Shown here in pieces: positions 44,411-53,040 of a DNA stretch of 64,000 nt. The translations under genes were made by a program, and so were the position numbers. The notes under the pieces were generated by a model, which saw nothing but the letters and a program-made list of their open reading frames with translations, had not been told where the DNA came from and made no database searches. The stretch lies in the NCBI RefSeq assembly GCF_034670125.1, contig NZ_JAXMOC010000007.1:1-64000 (forward strand), read 5' to 3'. This stretch comes from Maricaulis sp034670125. GTDB taxonomy: Bacteria > Pseudomonadota > Alphaproteobacteria > Caulobacterales > Maricaulaceae. How positions within the stretch are numbered: position 1 is the stretch's first letter; each line of letters starts with the position of its first letter.

Positions 44411-45034
44411 ATGTCCCAACCGGTACGCATCTATGGTGATCGCCGCAGCGGCAATTGCCTGAAAGTGAAGTGGACGGCCGACCGGCTGGGCATTGCCTAT
44501 GACTGGCATGACGTGGACGTCGTGAAGGGCGAGACCCGGACCGAGGATTTCCTGGCCATCAATCCGGCCGGACAGGTGCCGTGCCTTGAACGCGAGGACG
44601 GTCGCATCCTGGCCCAGTCCAACGCCATCATTTTCCACCTGGCGAATGGTTCCGAACTGGTCCCAGCCGACCCGTTCGACCAGGCCAAGATGCTCGAATG
44701 GATGTTCTGGGAACAATACAGTCACGAGCCCTACATCGCCGTGCGGCGCTTCCAGCGGGCCTTCCAGAACATGCCGGACGACGCTATCGACCCGCAGCTG
44801 ATGGCCAAGGGACGGCGGGCATTGGGCGTTATGGAGATGCGCCTCCTGTCACGCGACTTCATCGTGGGCGAGCGGCTGTCGCTGGCCGACATCGCGCTCG
44901 TGGCCTACACCCGCGTCGCCGATGAGGGCGGGTTTGATCTCGACGAATTCCTCGGCGTCCGGTCCTGGGTGGCACGGGTCGAGAACGAGTTGGATCTGGA
45001 CCCGGATGACGGGCGGGCCAACAGGTCAGCCTGA
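44411..45034 (+). CDS. Glutathione S-transferase family protein
   Basis: 207-residue GST with the thioredoxin-like domain (VRIYGDRRSGNCLKVKWTAD, catalytic-type Ser in RSGN) and the glutathione site (NPAGQVPCLERED; LAQSNAIIFHLANG). The all-helical C-terminal domain has GERLSLADIALVAYTRVADE, the N-capping box of the family. ATG 44411 matches the GST N-terminus; a longer frame upstream has no similarity. Substrate unknown. Confidence 0.9.
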   Translation: MSQPVRIYGDRRSGNCLKVKWTADRLGIAYDWHDVDVVKGETRTEDFLAINPAGQVPCLEREDGRILAQSNAIIFHLANGSELVPADPFDQAKMLEWMFWEQYSHEPYIAVRRFQRAFQNMPDDAIDPQLMAKGRRALGVMEMRLLSRDFIVGERLSLADIALVAYTRVADEGGFDLDEFLGVRSWVARVENELDLDPDDGRANRSA

Positions 45035-45057
45035 CGTGACCGATCGCTTACGGCCGA

Positions 45058-45624
45058 TCAAGCCGGTACCGGTACCCATTGGATCTCGTAGACGGTTCCA
45101 GCCATGAGAGTTTCCATCGGTGGCATCTCGCCGTCGGGTCCGCCGTGCTCGACGCGGATCCAGTAAGTCAGACCGGTCGGTCGCGGATCAAGGCAAACTA
45201 TATCGCCGGACCGCTCCTCCACGCCGGGAAAACAATTGCCGGGGTCAAGCTCACCCGCACCGGCCGACATGCCGACATCCGGTGCCGACCGGAGCAGTCC
45301 CGGCACTCGGATTGTAACCGCAAGCAATTGATCGCCATCACCGTCGATGATCACCTCGGCTGGTCCGGCGGCCGCCCGGCGGGCCTCATAGACCAGATAG
45401 GTCTCGCCTTCGGCTGACGCCTGGCCCGGGGTCACCGTGAAACCACCCAGTGCCGCACCGAGCGCGTCCTGGCTGAAGGGCGTTGCGGCGCTGACGGGCC
45501 CGATCCGGTCGGGATTGGCTGACCACAGCCCCGACGCTTCGGCGTCCGGGGTATCCGAGCAGGACGCAAGAATCACGAGGCTGGCGGTGAAGGCTGTCAC
45601 AGTGATCGAGCGGGGCACGGGCAT
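45058..45624 (-). CDS. Lipoprotein resembling DUF1131/YfeY
   Basis: 188 residues with lipobox (ASLVILASC). The segment DRIGPVSAATPFSQDALGAA, then GGFTVTPGQASAEGETYLVY, followed by strands with two cysteines (DPGNCFPGVE; GDIVCLDPRP) and YEIQWVPVPA, recalls RpoE-regulated lipoprotein YfeY (DUF1131), which has the same order of 'GIGP...TPF' and a terminal domain. The match is from memory and moderate. Located on the outer or inner membrane; role unknown. Confidence 0.6.
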   Translation of the reverse strand: MPVPRSITVTAFTASLVILASCSDTPDAEASGLWSANPDRIGPVSAATPFSQDALGAALGGFTVTPGQASAEGETYLVYEARRAAAGPAEVIIDGDGDQLLAVTIRVPGLLRSAPDVGMSAGAGELDPGNCFPGVEERSGDIVCLDPRPTGLTYWIRVEHGGPDGEMPPMETLMAGTVYEIQWVPVPA

Positions 45625-45655
45625 CCTTGAGCGTCCTTTTTCAACGGACCACGAC

Positions 45656-46831
45656 TTAGCGGGCCAGTTCCTTCATCGCCGCGTCGACCCCTTCCAGGGT
45701 CAGCGGGAACATGCGGTCGGCGCCGATTATGTCCTGGACGAGGCGGGTGGAGTAGGAATGCTCCCACCATTTTTCCGGCGTCGGATTGATCCAGATCAGG
45801 TGCGGCCAGGTGTCGGCGATGCGTTGCAGCCAGACCGCGCCGGCCTCTTCATTCCAGTGCTCAACGGAACCGCCATCATGGGTGATCTCGTAGGGCGCCA
45901 TGGCGGCATCACCGACCAGGATGACCTTCCAGTCGGCCGGGTATTTGTGCATCACGTCCAGGGTCGGCACGGTCTCGGTCCGGCGCCGCAGGTTTGACCG
46001 CCACACCCCCTCATAGGGGCAGTTGTGGAAGTAGAAATATTCCAGATTCTTGAAGGTCGAACGGGCCGCCGAGAACAGCTCCTCGCACAGGCGGATGTGC
46101 GGGTCCATCGAGCCGCCGACATCAAACAGGGCCAGCACCTTGATCGCGTTGCGCCGCTCCGGGCGCATGACCACATCGAGCCAGCCCTGCTTGGCGGTGG
46201 CGTCGATGGTTTCGCCCAGATCCAGTTCCTCGCGGGCGCCGTCGCGGGCGAATTTGCGCAGGCGGCGCAGGGCGACTTTAAGATTGCGCGTGCCGAGCTC
46301 GCGTTCGCCATCAAGGTCCTTGTAGCGACGTTGCTCCCAGACCTTGGCGGCGCGCTTGTTCTGGCTTTCGCCGCCAATGCGCACGCCGGACGGGTTGTAG
46401 CCGGAATGACCGAAGGGCGAGGTGCCGCCGGTGCCGATCCACTTGGATCCGCCCTCATGGCGCTTTTCCTGCTCCTCGAGGCGCTTCTTCAGTGTCTCCA
46501 TCAGCTCGTCAAAGGGCAGGGCCTTGAGCTCGGCCATTTCCTCCTCGGTCAGCATGCGCTTCATCATCGCCTGCAGCCATTCGTCAGGGATTTCCTTGTC
46601 CTCGAACATGGCGCTGAGCATTTCGACGCCCTTGAAGACATGGCCGAACACCATGTCGAACTTGTCGAAATCCTTCTCGTCCTTCACCAGCGCAGCCCGG
46701 CTGACCGAATAGAAATGCGCGATCTCCGGCTCGATCACGCCCTTGTCGAGCGCTTCCAGCAAGGTCAGGTATTCCCGCGTCGTGACAGGGATCTTGGCAG
46801 CGCGGAGTTCGGTGAAGAAGTGATGCAGCAT
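45656..46831 (-). CDS. VWA-domain CoxE-like protein
   Basis: 391-residue protein with a helical N-terminal half (EFSV-type region to about residue 125), a Gly-rich linker (GTGGTSPFGHSGYNPSG) and a C-terminal von Willebrand A domain. Its metal site begins DVGGS (Asp237 to Ser241, a DxGxS variant of MIDAS). Proteins of this type work with MoxR-type ATPases as metal-insertion or maturation chaperones. Such an ATPase is at 53349-54227 on the same strand, about 6.5 kb upstream, rather than adjacent. Confidence 0.85.
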   Translation of the reverse strand: MLHHFFTELRAAKIPVTTREYLTLLEALDKGVIEPEIAHFYSVSRAALVKDEKDFDKFDMVFGHVFKGVEMLSAMFEDKEIPDEWLQAMMKRMLTEEEMAELKALPFDELMETLKKRLEEQEKRHEGGSKWIGTGGTSPFGHSGYNPSGVRIGGESQNKRAAKVWEQRRYKDLDGERELGTRNLKVALRRLRKFARDGAREELDLGETIDATAKQGWLDVVMRPERRNAIKVLALFDVGGSMDPHIRLCEELFSAARSTFKNLEYFYFHNCPYEGVWRSNLRRRTETVPTLDVMHKYPADWKVILVGDAAMAPYEITHDGGSVEHWNEEAGAVWLQRIADTWPHLIWINPTPEKWWEHSYSTRLVQDIIGADRMFPLTLEGVDAAMKELAR

Positions 46832-46979
46832 GGCCCCAATCTAGCGAGGTTCGCGCGGCTGGGAAGGGGATGTGTGCGGGTGGTGCGGCTGGAACCGTTG
46901 CATTGGCCCGCTTGGCAAACCCGAAGCGGCGGCGCGTCGGTCACACTTGCCTAACCGCGTCGGTGTGCGAAGTTGCGGA

Positions 46980-47642
46980 ATGATTTCCATGAGGCGGACT
47001 GTGAACGAGCGAGCTCCGACGGAGAATGTTGACCTGGAACGTCGCGCTGCCCCCCGGCAGAAGCGTTCACAGGACCGAATCAACAAGATCGTGGCCGCGA
47101 CCAAATATCTGCTGGAGCACGACGGCGCCGACGCGATCACCACATCCAGCGTGGCAGCCCAGGCCGGTGTGCCGGTGAGCTCGGTCTATCGCTATTTTCC
47201 GAATATCTACGCCCTTCACTGCACCATTCTCGAGGCGTTCATGCTCGAGGCCGAGGCCATCATCTCGACTATTCTGGAGGACCCCGAAGAGCAGGACTGG
47301 CGGATCAGTGTCTTCGGGATGCTGAATGGTTTGCGCCAGCTGGTCGCCGGCAATCCATCCTATGGCGCGGTCTTCCAGCTGACCCTCACGACCCCGGAAT
47401 TGCGGGCCGTCCGCGAGCGCTGGAATGTCCGTTTGGCCGGGGTCCTGTCGCATCGCTGGCACAAGGGCATGGACGGCTTTCACGACGGCGATCCCGACGT
47501 GGTCGCCCGGCTGACGGTGGAGTTTTATTGTGCCGCCGAAGTCCTGATCTTCGCCACCCGTGACCGGCCGGAACAGGCCGAGACCTATTTCAATGAAACG
47601 CTGATGGCCTTGCAGCGCTATCTCGCCCCCTATCTGGACTGA
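46980..47642 (+). CDS. TetR-family transcriptional regulator
   Basis: 220-residue TetR-type protein. The DNA-binding domain includes RSQDRINKIVAATKYLLEHD, then ITTSSVAAQAGVPVSSVYRYFPN (recognition helix VPVSSVYRYF). The rest is the helical ligand and dimer domain. Start 46980 is chosen; 46989 is possible. It is convergent with the diheme gene (stops abut in TGATCA). A perfect palindrome at 50119-50145 is a candidate target, but no copy lies at its own promoter. Confidence 0.9.
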   Translation: MISMRRTVNERAPTENVDLERRAAPRQKRSQDRINKIVAATKYLLEHDGADAITTSSVAAQAGVPVSSVYRYFPNIYALHCTILEAFMLEAEAIISTILEDPEEQDWRISVFGMLNGLRQLVAGNPSYGAVFQLTLTTPELRAVRERWNVRLAGVLSHRWHKGMDGFHDGDPDVVARLTVEFYCAAEVLIFATRDRPEQAETYFNETLMALQRYLAPYLD

Positions 47643-48767
47643 TCAGTCGCAATCGCCCGGCAGGCTTTCGATCCAGGCGCGGATCAGCGCGATCCCCTCG
47701 ACATGATTGGTCGAGCGTCCGACTTCCGGCATCATCTGGTCGGGCTCCACATTGTCGAGGCGGAACAGAAGGATAGACGCGTCGGGTTGGCCGGGCACGA
47801 TGTCGTGGCGGCGGTCACCTGTTCCCGCACCGGCAGCGATCGGCAGTTTGCAGATGCCCAGGGCCGGTCCGTGGGCGATATCCGGCTCGAGATTCAGCCC
47901 TGACGTGTCGGCTGGTCCAACCGGGCTGTGGCAGTGCGAGCAATTGGCGTCGAGGTAGGCGCGGGCGCGCGCTTCAAGTGACGCCTCCAGATCTTCCCAG
48001 TCGGCATTGCGCGGCGCGTTGTCCGGTGTGGGGGCGCCCGTGAGGTAGCCGATCTGTGTCAGGTGTTCGAGCTGGTTGGCGGTGCCCGAGGGGTAGTCGA
48101 AATCACGGTTTAGATGGCGCGGCTTCGGACCGATCGGGGCGATTTCGCGGGTATTTGAGTCGGGCGCATGGCAGCTGGCGCACTGGTTCACGTCCGGCAT
48201 GACATAGTTGAATGTGGTGGCACCGCCGTCGCGCTCGGCCACGGTCAGGGGGACGACGTCACCATAGCGCAGCAGGACGGCTTCGCTCTGGTCCGCGTTC
48301 CAGCGATAGGGCAGGGCCACCCAGCCCGTCTCACGGTGCACCAGGATACGGGTCTCGATCAGCTGCACGCGGGACAGGTCCAGACTGCCATCGGCGTCGG
48401 TCAGGCTGTGACCATCGCCGCGCCTGACCTGTCCGGGTGAGTCGGCGAGCGGGTAGTAGAACGTCTTGGTGATCACCGTGCCGACCGGGAAATCGAGCGT
48501 GTCGTTCTCGCGATAGCCAGCGGTCTCGCCTGCCGGCATCCAGATGGTCCTGAGCTTCAGGGCGTAGTCGGTGAAAAGCGGCGTGTTGAGATCGTAGGGA
48601 ACGACACCATCGGCCAGCTGCAGATCACCGGCCACGATACCGAGCTGGCCCCATTCCGAAAGCAGCCGGGGATTGCCCTCGGCATGGAATTGCGCTGTCG
48701 GAGCGCCGGGTGAACAGGCGGCCATGGCGGCAGCGCCGATCACGATCAGTCCACGAAACACGCTCAC
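47643..48767 (-). CDS. SO2930/HNE_0200-type diheme c-type cytochrome-like lipoprotein
   Basis: 374-residue exported protein with lipobox-like IGAAAMAAC. The conserved N-terminal domain begins LSEWGQLGI with PYDLNTPLFTDYALKLRTIW. Two heme-c motifs follow: CASCH (196-200) and CSHCH (276-280), the latter in the pattern ARAYLDANCSHCHSP. This matches the SO2930 (HNE_0200) family, which is nearly always next to a parallel beta-helix protein, as here (18-base gap). A metal-bound electron-transfer or oxidative role is likely; the reaction is unknown. Confidence 0.85.
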   Translation of the reverse strand: MSVFRGLIVIGAAAMAACSPGAPTAQFHAEGNPRLLSEWGQLGIVAGDLQLADGVVPYDLNTPLFTDYALKLRTIWMPAGETAGYRENDTLDFPVGTVITKTFYYPLADSPGQVRRGDGHSLTDADGSLDLSRVQLIETRILVHRETGWVALPYRWNADQSEAVLLRYGDVVPLTVAERDGGATTFNYVMPDVNQCASCHAPDSNTREIAPIGPKPRHLNRDFDYPSGTANQLEHLTQIGYLTGAPTPDNAPRNADWEDLEASLEARARAYLDANCSHCHSPVGPADTSGLNLEPDIAHGPALGICKLPIAAGAGTGDRRHDIVPGQPDASILLFRLDNVEPDQMMPEVGRSTNHVEGIALIRAWIESLPGDCD

Positions 48768-48785
48768 GACAGGCCCCAGCTCTGC

Positions 48786-50021
48786 TTAGTCGGCGAAGGC
48801 AAGTTCGACGGCGCCAAGGCTGTCGAGGCTGCAGCGGAAGGCGTCGGTGTCGACGCTCGGCGAGGCATAGCCATTGGGACCATCGGCGTTGAGCACGTCG
48901 ACCGGGTCGCTGACGCAGATCCGCAATGCGTCCGGCAGGACCCCGTCAACCAGCTTGGCCTCGTCCACGAAGCCGTCGAACAGCACGTCCGGCAAGGCAC
49001 CGTTGAGACCGAACAGGGCGATCTTCAGCGCGGTCAGGTCAAGTCCGTCCGGTGATGTGCCGCCACCGGAATAGGTGTTGTCGTGGATCCAGATCGATTC
49101 CGGATAGGGATCAAAATCGGACTGCACCGCGTAGTCGGAATAACCGGTCGAATGCAGGCTGGAGATGATGATGTTGGCGGTATTGTTATCAGAGATCCGA
49201 TTGTTGAAGATCTCGACCTGGTCGTTCGAGTTGATGACCACGCCCGACCCGGCCGGAACACTGGCAACCGGGGTGCCGGCATGACCGAAATTCTCGGTGT
49301 TGTTGGCGAAGATGTCATTGTCATAGACGCGGGTATGATAGCCCGGCTGCGGCAGGTTCGGCATGTTGAAGACGAGGATGCCGCCAGTGTTGTTGGTGGC
49401 GATATTGCCGTAGACGTCGGCGCCGATGCAGTTCTCGATCTCGATACCGGCAACATTGTATTCGGCCCGGCTGTTGCGGACGATCACATTGCGCGACTGG
49501 CCGACATAGATGCCGGCATCCGAGGCACCGATGGCGACCGTGTTCTCGACCAGCACATTGGTGGTCTGGACCGGATAGATGCCGTAAGCGCCGTTTTCGG
49601 TTGCGTAGCCGTTCGTCCATTCGACGCGGACGCCGCGGATGACGATGTTTTCGCCGCCATTGACCTTCAGGCCGTCCCCGATGGTGTCCTCGATCGCCAG
49701 GTCTTCCAGCGTGAAATCATTGGCGGTGACGATCAGGCCTTCCGCACCGGCGATCTGGTCCTGGAAGCTCAATATCGTCTGCTCCATGCCGGCCCCACGA
49801 ATGGTCACGCCGTCGACATTTAGGCTCAAGGAGCGGTCGAAGCTGTAGATGCCGGCGGGAATTTCGATGACGTCACCCGGCTGGGCGTCAATCAGTTGTT
49901 CCAGCAGGACGGCCTGATAGCCGGCATCGGCACTCGACACATCGCGTGAGGTGTCGCTGTTCCCGCAGGCGCTCAGAACCAGCGCCGATGCGCCAATGAC
50001 CAGAAACCTGATAGTCTTCAT
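48786..50021 (-). CDS. Parallel beta-helix repeat lipoprotein (partner of the diheme protein)
   Basis: 411-residue lipoprotein (lipobox LVLSAC near residue 19) of the TIGR03805-like beta-helix family. After the leader comes AVLLEQLIDAQPGDVIEIPA, then coil repeats rich in Asn and Ile such as NENIVIRGV-type, NVLVENTVAIGASDAGIYVG and NVIVRNSRAEYNVAGIEIEN. Such helices resemble polysaccharide-processing enzymes; catalytic residues are not obvious. ATG 50021 is preceded by GGGGAGAG. First gene of the pair with the diheme protein. Confidence 0.85.
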   Translation of the reverse strand: MKTIRFLVIGASALVLSACGNSDTSRDVSSADAGYQAVLLEQLIDAQPGDVIEIPAGIYSFDRSLSLNVDGVTIRGAGMEQTILSFQDQIAGAEGLIVTANDFTLEDLAIEDTIGDGLKVNGGENIVIRGVRVEWTNGYATENGAYGIYPVQTTNVLVENTVAIGASDAGIYVGQSRNVIVRNSRAEYNVAGIEIENCIGADVYGNIATNNTGGILVFNMPNLPQPGYHTRVYDNDIFANNTENFGHAGTPVASVPAGSGVVINSNDQVEIFNNRISDNNTANIIISSLHSTGYSDYAVQSDFDPYPESIWIHDNTYSGGGTSPDGLDLTALKIALFGLNGALPDVLFDGFVDEAKLVDGVLPDALRICVSDPVDVLNADGPNGYASPSVDTDAFRCSLDSLGAVELAFAD

Positions 50022-50118
50022 CTTGCTCTCCCCGGCATCGCGCCGCCCCTGATTTCCTGTCCGGCTGACGCCGAACAAGTCTACTAGCAAATTTTCATAG
50101 ACAGGGCGCGGTCGCAAC

Positions 50119-50145
50119 AAGAAACGGAAAAAGTTTCCGTTTCTT
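50119..50145. promoter_or_regulatory. Perfect palindromic operator candidate in a divergent promoter region
   Basis: Arms AAGAAACGGAAA (50119-50130) and TTTCCGTTTCTT (50134-50145) are exact reverse complements around AAG. A TTGACA hexamer begins in the right arm (50144-50149), as in a -35 region. It lies about 98 bases before the beta-helix gene start and about 110 bases before the rightward gene at 50255, so one repressor could control both. Confidence 0.65.
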
Positions 50146-50254
50146 GACAGTGTGTGCCCTCCACGCACCGCCTCACCAGTTTGTGAACAGTCGGGGCAGG
50201 ACAGGCCAGGCCTGCCGGTCCAATCTGTCTGGCACGACGGCACGGGGACCACAC

Positions 50255-51385
50255 ATGGCAGTCACGGCATTGATCCTGGCGACAGCGCTGCAAGGCGCGC
50301 CACTCTGGACGGACGCACCGGACGAGACCTTCGCAGACGGGCTTGAGACGCCTGAAGCGCGAGCGTTTGACTTCTGGCTGGGCGAATGGACCACCAATTG
50401 GCGGCCGCGCGATCCGGACGGGTTGGACTTTCTCGCCGAGGGGTCGCATTTGCGCCAGCACGTCTACACGATGCTGGACGGCAAGGCGCTGGTGGAATTC
50501 GGCGAACCACTGGAAATCGATCCAGAAGTGGCCTCCGGACGCGGAATTTCCGTGCGCTATCGGGACGGTGAAACCGGTGAGTGGATCATGGTCCAGAACT
50601 GGCCGACCGCCGGATTTGAGGGCCTCGCCTTCACCGACCAGCTGATGGGACCGGCCCTTCGCAATCGTGTCCAGCTCTACAGTCACGATGCCCAGCGCTC
50701 GACACCGGATGCGCCGGTTGTGAGGCGCTATACCTTCTCGGACATCCATGATGGCAGTTTCCGGTGGGAGGGTGCGAGTACGGCGGATGCCGGCAATAGC
50801 TGGCAGACCTGGACGATCATCGATCTCGACCGGATCGCACCGGACGCGAGGCCGCTGACCCGCGAAACCGGTTGGCCCGGCCAGAATGGTGACCTGCTTT
50901 GCACGACCGAGCCGCACGGCGCCTTTGATGGTCTGGCCGGCAACTGGACGGTAACCCGGACCCTGGCCGATGGCCGCGTCACCACGGGGCGTCTGGAGGC
51001 GGAAAAAATGCTCGATGGTTGCGCCGTTGGCGGGCTGATGACGATGGACGGTCACGAGACCCTGCTGATCTGGAGCTGGTCACCCATCCTGCAACACTGG
51101 GTACAGTTTTCGCTCACGGACGTGCCCGGCGAACGGCACAGCTACGCCGTCGCCCGTACCGGCGGTGAGGGGGCAGGTTTCCACCACGCCCCGGATCTCG
51201 TGATTGGTTCCTGGCAAGCCAATTTCTATGACGGGTTCCGCAATTTCACCCCGTCTGCCCTGACACGCTGGCGCTGGCAGTCCATGACTGATGACACAGT
51301 CACCATCATCGCCGAAATGCGCGCCGATGCCGAGGCGGAGTGGATTCAGTCCGGGACCTACACGCTCTCGCGCTCGGCGGAATGA
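50255..51385 (+). CDS. Unknown protein with two lipocalin-like halves
   Basis: 376 residues. After a short hydrophobic N-terminus, two similar halves each open with a Trp motif: AFDFWLGEWTTNWR (about residue 35) and AFDGLAGNWTVTRTL (about 230), each followed by strand-rich sequence. This suggests duplicated lipocalin/THAP4-like barrel domains such as those in DUF1579-type proteins, but I cannot place it firmly. ATG 50255 begins the plausible protein; upstream in-frame sequence looks non-coding. It is divergent from the diheme/beta-helix pair across the palindrome. Confidence 0.6.
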   Translation: MAVTALILATALQGAPLWTDAPDETFADGLETPEARAFDFWLGEWTTNWRPRDPDGLDFLAEGSHLRQHVYTMLDGKALVEFGEPLEIDPEVASGRGISVRYRDGETGEWIMVQNWPTAGFEGLAFTDQLMGPALRNRVQLYSHDAQRSTPDAPVVRRYTFSDIHDGSFRWEGASTADAGNSWQTWTIIDLDRIAPDARPLTRETGWPGQNGDLLCTTEPHGAFDGLAGNWTVTRTLADGRVTTGRLEAEKMLDGCAVGGLMTMDGHETLLIWSWSPILQHWVQFSLTDVPGERHSYAVARTGGEGAGFHHAPDLVIGSWQANFYDGFRNFTPSALTRWRWQSMTDDTVTIIAEMRADAEAEWIQSGTYTLSRSAE

Positions 51386-51397
51386 CCGCTCGGGAGA

Positions 51398-52066
51398 CTA
51401 GCCGGGTCCTGAGCGTTCCAGCACGTCGATATCCGCCATCATCAGCGCATCCGATGCCGCACGGATCGTCTCGACCGGCCAGTCCCACCAGGCGAGTGCC
51501 AGCAGGCGCTTGACGTCGCAGTCCGGAAGGCGGCTGCGGATCGGCATGGCCGGATTGCCTCCGACGATCGTGTAGGGCGCGACATCGCGGGTGATCACCG
51601 ACTTCGCCGCGATGATGGCGCCGTGGCCAATGCTGACCCCGGGCATGATCACCGCGTCCCAGCCGATCCACACATCATGGCCGATCGTGATCCCGCCCTT
51701 GTTCGGCCAGGGACCGGGATCGGGCTCACCCCAGCAACCGAAGATCGGGAAGGGATAGCTCGACAGCCGGTCGGCAAAATGATTGCCGCCATTGAGCACA
51801 AAGCTGGCATCCGCCGCGATCGAACAGAATTTGCCGATTTCCAGACGGTCCTCGATGAAGTCGAAAGCGTATTTCAGCTGCGTCTCGGCAAAGCGGGCCG
51901 GATCATCGAAGGAATGGATATAGCTGTAATCGCCGGCGGTGATCTTGGGATGACCGGCGACCAGCGGCTTGAGATAGGCCGTCGACGGCGCCGCCGGCAT
52001 GGGCGCCGGGTTCATGGGGTCGAGGGCAGGGTGATCGAAGACGGGGGTGTTGGAAGAAGCAGTCAT
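51398..52066 (-). CDS. CatB/Vat-like O-acetyltransferase (left-handed beta-helix)
   Basis: 222-residue hexapeptide-repeat acetyltransferase of the xenobiotic group (CatB, Vat). The active-site region GGNHFADRLSSYPFPIFGCW has the catalytic-type His, followed by GGITIGHDVWIGWDAVIMPG and VSIGHGAIIAAKSVITRDVA, then the family end APYTIVGGNPAMPIRSR. It may acetylate an antibiotic or a sugar; homology alone does not show resistance. GGAG seven bases before ATG 52066 supports the start. A tiny leader frame and hairpin precede it. Confidence 0.85.
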   Translation of the reverse strand: MTASSNTPVFDHPALDPMNPAPMPAAPSTAYLKPLVAGHPKITAGDYSYIHSFDDPARFAETQLKYAFDFIEDRLEIGKFCSIAADASFVLNGGNHFADRLSSYPFPIFGCWGEPDPGPWPNKGGITIGHDVWIGWDAVIMPGVSIGHGAIIAAKSVITRDVAPYTIVGGNPAMPIRSRLPDCDVKRLLALAWWDWPVETIRAASDALMMADIDVLERSGPG

Positions 52067-52108
52067 GAACAGACTCCGGGTGGGAGGTGGATTTCGGATC
52101 GTCGAAAT

Positions 52109-52134
52109 GCGCCTCCGGTCTCCCGGTCAGGCGC
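52109..52134 (-). promoter_or_regulatory. Leader hairpin upstream of the acetyltransferase gene
   Basis: Stem GCGCCT/AGGCGC (52109-52114 with 52129-52134) is extended by CCGG/CCGG (52115-52118 with 52123-52126), with a 4-base loop and a small bulge. It lies directly after the stop of the five-codon leader and about 40 bases before the acetyltransferase start. Confidence 0.45.
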
Positions 52135-52137
52135 GGT

Positions 52138-52155
52138 CTAGCCGGACATGTTCAT
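52138..52155 (-). CDS. Possible five-residue leader peptide (MNMSG)
   Basis: ATG-AAC-ATG-TCC-GGC-TAG on the minus strand is preceded by CAGGAGAG seven bases upstream, an excellent ribosome site with no other gene to serve. The hairpin at 52109-52134 follows at once, then the acetyltransferase. The layout resembles translational or transcriptional attenuation leaders. It could also be a chance occurrence. Confidence 0.35.
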   Translation of the reverse strand: MNMSG

Positions 52156-52452
52156 GTGAGCGCTCTCCTGTGTTGGGCCCCGTTTTATAGCTGTCGTTGG
52201 TTGGGCTGTCATCTGGAAGGCCCGCGCATCAATTGGAAACGCGGATGACGGTGCGTATGCGGTGGATGGCATCCTGAAAAACTGGGGCATGCACCGTTCT
52301 CCCGCGCTTGGGTCTCGAGGGTAGGAGCCAAATTGGACAGAAGATTGCGTCCCGAGCTGGACACAGAATAAATGGTATGTGGACCCGTTCCGTTGCTCGT
52401 GAAATTGATGTTTGTCGCTATTTATCCCGCCCATCTCTTAAGGAGTGGATCA

Positions 52453-52935
52453 ATGACATTTTCTTCAATAATGCTTGGAGTGCTCGTGTCGGCGTCGTGT
52501 TTTGAGGTGCTGGATGATCAGGATATTGCTGCAGCGAGAGATGTGTTTGTCGGCGTGCCCTTGGCAGCAGAGGACGGCCAAATCGAGGTGGGTGTTGTCC
52601 TATCATACAGGATGTCCGGTACTTGGCTTGAACTGGGTGACTTGTACGCACTTCCCGGTGAAACTCGCGATGAGATTGGCTGGCGGGAAATTGGCGCCAC
52701 GATTGAACATCGCGACCCAGGTTACCTGATAAGTGAAAGCTTTTATGGAGGCATGGATTTCGACGATTTTTCTGATGGTTGCGACGTGAGATATGATTTG
52801 GTGGAAGGCGTGCTGTATATGTTTGTTCTTGGCAGTGAAGCCAAATTACGCTCAGTCGAACCAATTACGAGTACGCAATTTGACCCTTGGGCTTTGCATG
52901 TCGAACAGGTCTTGGAGCTAGAGGAGGCTCAGTAA
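52453..52935 (+). CDS. Unknown secreted protein of AT-richer composition
   Basis: 160 residues, family not recognised. A short signal peptide (MTFSSIMLGVLVSAS) precedes an acidic domain with VEVGVVLSYRMSGTWLELGD-like strands (as GVVLSYRMSGTWLELG), REIGATIEHRDPGYL and YDLVEGVLYMFVLGSEAKLR. ATG 52453 has AAGGAG eight bases upstream. Codon use and base content are clearly more AT-rich than neighbours, and a palindrome-rich repeat follows, so it is probably acquired. The 52156-52452 gap shows nothing else convincing. Confidence 0.6.
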   Translation: MTFSSIMLGVLVSASCFEVLDDQDIAAARDVFVGVPLAAEDGQIEVGVVLSYRMSGTWLELGDLYALPGETRDEIGWREIGATIEHRDPGYLISESFYGGMDFDDFSDGCDVRYDLVEGVLYMFVLGSEAKLRSVEPITSTQFDPWALHVEQVLELEEAQ

Positions 52936-53040
52936 GACTGCAGCCTATCCACCGATTGTCAGTGCTAGGGAAAAAACGGATCACAGGATTATCTCCCGCG
53001 CCGAGCGCGGCCTAATCCATAGAACTCTTGTCAGCCAGCG

